A stretch of DNA of 47,721 nucleotides from Actinomycetes bacterium (GTDB taxonomy: Bacteria > Actinomycetota > Acidimicrobiia > Acidimicrobiales > Acidimicrobiaceae). Of the stretch, positions 45,129 to 47,721 are shown one piece after another; position 1 is the first letter of the stretch, and the number at the start of each line of letters is the position of its first letter. A program made the translations under genes and the position numbers. The stretch is from contig JAJYHJ010000064.1 in NCBI GenBank assembly GCA_021784785.1, positions 1 to 47,721 of the forward strand. The letters are read 5' to 3'. The notes beneath the pieces were generated by a model. That model made no database searches. It saw only the letters and a program-made list of their open reading frames with translations, and had not been told where the DNA came from.

Positions 45129-45903
45129 ATGATGCCTGTGCGAAGCAGTACGCGTGGAAAAGGGAACAGACTTATCCTTGTTGGAGATCTAAAGTACATG
45201 CAACCACTACAAGGCCCAAGTGCGATCTATGAGTGGGTACGTTCATCTGGCTAAAGGTCCGACCTTGACCTACAGGTGGTATGAGTACTTATGTAGGTAA
45301 CCAAAAACGAATACAAGATAGACCAAGCGGTAACGGAAGTCAGCTCAGCACTCAATGGTCATCTGGGTCAAGTCCCTAGCACCTATAGGTAACCCTAACG
45401 TAACAACGACTTTGGTTGAGCACTGTGATCGGTTCTGTCGATTTGGAGCTGAATACATAGAAGTATCACTTGGTACTCGATCAATACGGCTCGTGGTGGT
45501 TGACTTCACAGAGATAGATGATGATCTCATGAAGCGATGTAACCGAGTTGTTGACCTTTTATGTGTTTGTACTCTATGGCTCCCTTCAGTGTCAATTGCA
45601 CAAAAGGCTATCGATGCGCTGTGTCCCAGATTGTAGCTCTGTGTACCAAAGCTCAGACACAACGGGTAGCTGAGGTTATAGGTCGATTGTTTCCAACACC
45701 TAATAGCTGATCCACTTGGCCTACTCTCCGAAAAGGAGCCAAAGCCATCAGACGCTGAACAGTTTCATGATGGATCCTACTGCTTTGTCTGCGGTTGGTG
45801 TAACGTAGCCCAAGGCGCTGTGGTGGCGTTGGAGGTTAAGAAGTCTACTCTGCCGTGTTTGCCTGCTTCACAGGTGACTATCACGCAGATGTCGTGGTGG
45901 TGA
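45129..45903 (+). pseudogene. Decayed MinD/TadZ-like ATPase remnant, frameshifted
   Basis: Protein-like stretches appear in alternating frames. 45129-45254 reads GNRLILVGDLKYMQPLQGPS and then stops. 45355-45636 reads KSLAPIGNPNVTTTLVEHC, RLVVVDFTEIDDDL and VSIAQKAID. About 45630-45710 shifts frame to QIVALCTKAQTQRVAEVIGR. 45703-45903 returns with ADPLGLLSEKEPKPSD. The order (GxPGVTTT-like loop, then a VVDxT strand, then a C-terminal Rossmann part) resembles actinobacterial MinD/TadZ-type ATPases of pilus or partition loci. The Walker lysine is missing. At least two frame changes and a stop mark it as non-functional; the family call is tentative. Confidence 0.38.
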
Positions 45904-45999
45904 AACGTCCTTGACCTTCAGCGTAAGGTCGCACAAAGTGCGGACTTTGACATGCGCTATCAGCCAACCTGAGGAGATTACGGGTATGGCCCTCCACTG

Positions 46000-46497
46000 C
46001 TACGGGATGTGCGCCACGCCCACGGAGTTCTCAGAATTTACCAGCATAAAACTCCATCGCGTGGACTTGTTTGCTCGCACAATTACTTTTTCGGGATAGC
46101 CAACTGTTCCTGTTGGCGTTGCCACTTCCCACATTCCTCCGCCATTTGGAGTACATATTGGCTTTACCCCAAGCGGTTTCGCCAAACCAGGAATGTATAC
46201 CTGCACCAACAGGTACCCGTTGCCACCGATACAAGTGACGTCGAGGCCTAATCGGTGAAATCTCACCGTCGACCGATCCGTAACTGTGCTTTCTTGGGTA
46301 CCACTCCCGGTCCCCGAGGCAATCACTTGTGCACCAGGCACCGCTACGAGTGTGCCGAGAGCTCCACTTGTGGAGTTTACGACCTTTGAAATGAGGAGTG
46401 CCGATACGGCACCAATCGCTAGGCCCACCACCAAGATTACAATGGGTAGCAGTCGTCGGAACGAGTAGCGCGATGCATACGTGGCTGTGACTCTCAT
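46000..46497 (-). CDS. Membrane-anchored protein of unknown function
   Basis: The 165-residue protein begins with a basic stretch and one membrane helix (LLPIVILVVGLAIGAVSALL). The rest is predicted extracytoplasmic, with beta-rich segments such as RLGLDVTCIGGNGYLLVQVY and YPEKVIVRANKSTRWSFMLV. Two cysteines (CIGG, ICTP) could form a disulfide. I do not recognise the family. It lies just after a frameshifted secreted-protein gene on the same strand, and the two may once have formed a unit. Confidence 0.6.
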   Translation of the reverse strand: MRVTATYASRYSFRRLLPIVILVVGLAIGAVSALLISKVVNSTSGALGTLVAVPGAQVIASGTGSGTQESTVTDRSTVRFHRLGLDVTCIGGNGYLLVQVYIPGLAKPLGVKPICTPNGGGMWEVATPTGTVGYPEKVIVRANKSTRWSFMLVNSENSVGVAHIP

Positions 46498-46542
46498 TCA
46501 TGCTCCCGAGCTGCGTTATCGATTGAGCGCAATTTCGTCTCC

Positions 46543-47165
46543 TTAGTGTGCAGTTGTAGCGGATTGTTGGGTAGCGGATCTGACACATCTTTTACTAAAC
46601 ACCGTATTGATATGGGAAGAACATGCCTGTGGCCGCATGTGGTACTGAACGGTGTTATCCGAGTACGTCCAGCTAAAGATTTCTATTGACCCTTTGCACT
46701 GGCCGTGCTTGACCACTGTGTAATACCGCCCGTCTTCGAATCCCATCGCAATCGCACCCCACTTGCCAGCAGGGATATTCGCGATATAGGAGTAGCCTTT
46801 ACTCTGGCTGTAGTTAGTGTCGAATCCTACAGCACCGCTGTTATCGGAGACTGGTATCCTTATAGTGCCGCCGATTTGGGCCGAGACCGTCACTGTGGAT
46901 CGATATCCTTGGGATGTAGCGACAAATTGCGCGACGGCGAATCCACACTGGTTCCAGTCGCCCGAATAATTACTTCGAAATTTTTTGTAACAAGGTAAGT
47001 TGGATAGCTGTAATACTGCGGCCGAATAGCTTGGGATCCGCTTACATTGCCGGGTAGCCGAACTGATGTAGAACTAGCCTGGGCCGAAGCTACTGAATGT
47101 GGCAACTCAGCCTTACTTGCATTGGATGTCAGCTGCATTTCGCTTCCGATCCAAGTGAACGCCAA
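46543..47165 (-). pseudogene. Frameshifted secreted protein gene
   Basis: The first frame (47165-46890) begins with a hydrophobic signal-like segment (IVVAASLAFTWIGSEMQ in the bases just upstream and at the start) and reads PRYYSYP-like beta sequence before stopping at DPQ. The second frame (46893-46543) carries on as VTVSAQIGGTIRIPVSDN, IPAGKWGAIAMGFEDGRYYT and QYHMRPQACS. The two frames abut, as expected for a single-base frameshift. There is also no proper start codon upstream of the signal segment. It looks like one secreted protein broken twice, or a sequencing error. Confidence 0.45.
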
Positions 47166-47199
47166 ACTCGCTGCAACTACGATTCTTCCTCGTATAGAA

Positions 47200-47721
47200 C
47201 GAACTAACCTTCACAGATTCCCTCTCGGTTCGTTTACGCGCCAGCGTTGTGTATACGCAGTCGTAATTGTATCAAGTTTATGTTGGGAAATTTTAGCAAG
47301 TCCAACGTGAATTTTCAGCGGCGGTACGATGTAATGAATTTGTTTATCGTGACGGTTTGCTTTTTGGTATCGGGCCGGGGAGCTTCTCAGATACTCAATG
47401 TCGAAATGCCGTGAGCTCGCAGATCTCGAGATTGGTGATCAGGCACGTAATTACGGCGCAATATTCCAGAAAAGCTCCCCAGAAACTAACCCACCTGATA
47501 TATGAGTTTTGCCTCCGGAACAGATATGGACGAAAACAACTGACTTCCAAACGACACACATCGGAGTAGGTGATCAAAGTGCTTGCTGAAAGCGACAACT
47601 AATCAGACAGCTAGGGGAAGAGATGACAATGCTTTGAGAGATACCTACAACTGGTCACATACCAGTCTTTCCTAGTTGAGGCCAGTGCCTCGTTCGTTCC
47701 CAGGCAATTTGGTAGAAGTGA
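47200..47721. other. No gene recognised at right window edge
   Basis: I see no frame with a ribosome-binding site, membrane pattern or family motif in this last 0.5 kb. Codon usage looks random on both strands. It may be intergenic or further decayed sequence continuing past the window. Confidence 0.4.

Noticed and set aside
45345-45662. 105-codon minus-strand frame
   Set aside because: It is antisense to the MinD/TadZ-like remnant, which has recognisable motifs on the plus strand.
46031-46588. 185-codon minus-strand frame
   Set aside because: It overlaps the 46000-46497 gene in another frame, is rich in Cys/Trp/His and basic residues and lacks a membrane or domain pattern, as expected for an out-of-frame shadow.

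Overview
The window is the replication-origin region of an actinobacterial chromosome. Its gene order can be recalled against Mycobacterium tuberculosis almost gene by gene: ino1-padR-DUF5318-rpsF-ssb-rpsR-rplI-dnaB, then cca(pcnA)-DUF6049-murJ-trxB-trxA-cwlM-parB-parA-rsmG-khpB-yidC-yidD-rnpA-rpmH-dnaA-dnaN-recF-dciA-gyrB-gyrA-DUF3566-tRNA-Ile-tRNA-Ala, then fhaA-fhaB-pstP-pbpA-pknB-trpG-crgA. By eye the base composition is only moderately GC (roughly upper 40s percent), and TTG/GTG starts are common. A low-GC, deep-branching actinobacterium such as an Acidimicrobiia member (Acidithrix/Ferrimicrobium-like) fits. That taxonomic placement is inference; no rRNA lies in the window.

Layout. 1-1148: 3' part of a CaiB/BaiF CoA-transferase gene, cut by the window edge. 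1185-4779 (minus): rpsF-ssb-rpsR-rplI-dnaB operon; dnaB carries an in-frame mini-intein at the conserved RESG/S site. 4925-7320: DUF5318 protein, divergent padR, and ino1, closed by a strong hairpin. 7435-10828: CCA-adding enzyme, an HDAC-like deacetylase and a divergent GNAT acetyltransferase. 10831-17959 (plus): a DUF6049-like cell-envelope protein, lipid II flippase MurJ, DegV, a small membrane protein, thioredoxin reductase, thioredoxin and a CwlM-like peptidoglycan regulator. The ORF of the last extends upstream of its first usual start codon. 18132-24232 (mostly minus): DnaA boxes, parB, parA, parS, a 950-bp gene-free stretch, then rsmG-khpB-yidC-yidD-rnpA-rpmH. 24589-33807 (plus): dnaA, oriC, dnaN, recF, dciA, gyrB, gyrA, DUF3566. 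33829-36636: four tRNA genes, a decayed stretch, a small membrane protein and uppP. 36750-42458 (plus): fhaA-fhaB-pstP-pbpA-pknB cell-wall/phosphosignalling operon, lacking the rodA and pknA usually found within it. 42522-44860: trpG, crgA and a thiolase. 44861-47721: mostly decayed sequence, with a frameshifted MinD/TadZ-like remnant, a frameshifted secreted protein and one intact small membrane-anchored protein of unknown function.

The genes form three linked modules. The first is chromosome replication and segregation: oriC, DnaA, DnaN, DciA, DnaB, gyrase, ParAB-parS and SSB. The second is ribosome, RNA and membrane-insertion maintenance: S6, S18, L9, L34, RnpA, YidC/YidD, KhpB, RsmG, the CCA enzyme and tRNAs. 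The third is envelope growth under Ser/Thr phosphorylation control: MurJ, UppP, CwlM, PbpA, CrgA, PknB, PstP, FhaA and FhaB. The most unusual sequence-level signals are the DnaB mini-intein, the cwlM start-codon problem at the trxA junction, the missing rodA/pknA, the acidic tail on ribosomal protein S18, a DnaA-box cluster at cwlM/parB separate from oriC, and the 950-bp spacer containing parS.
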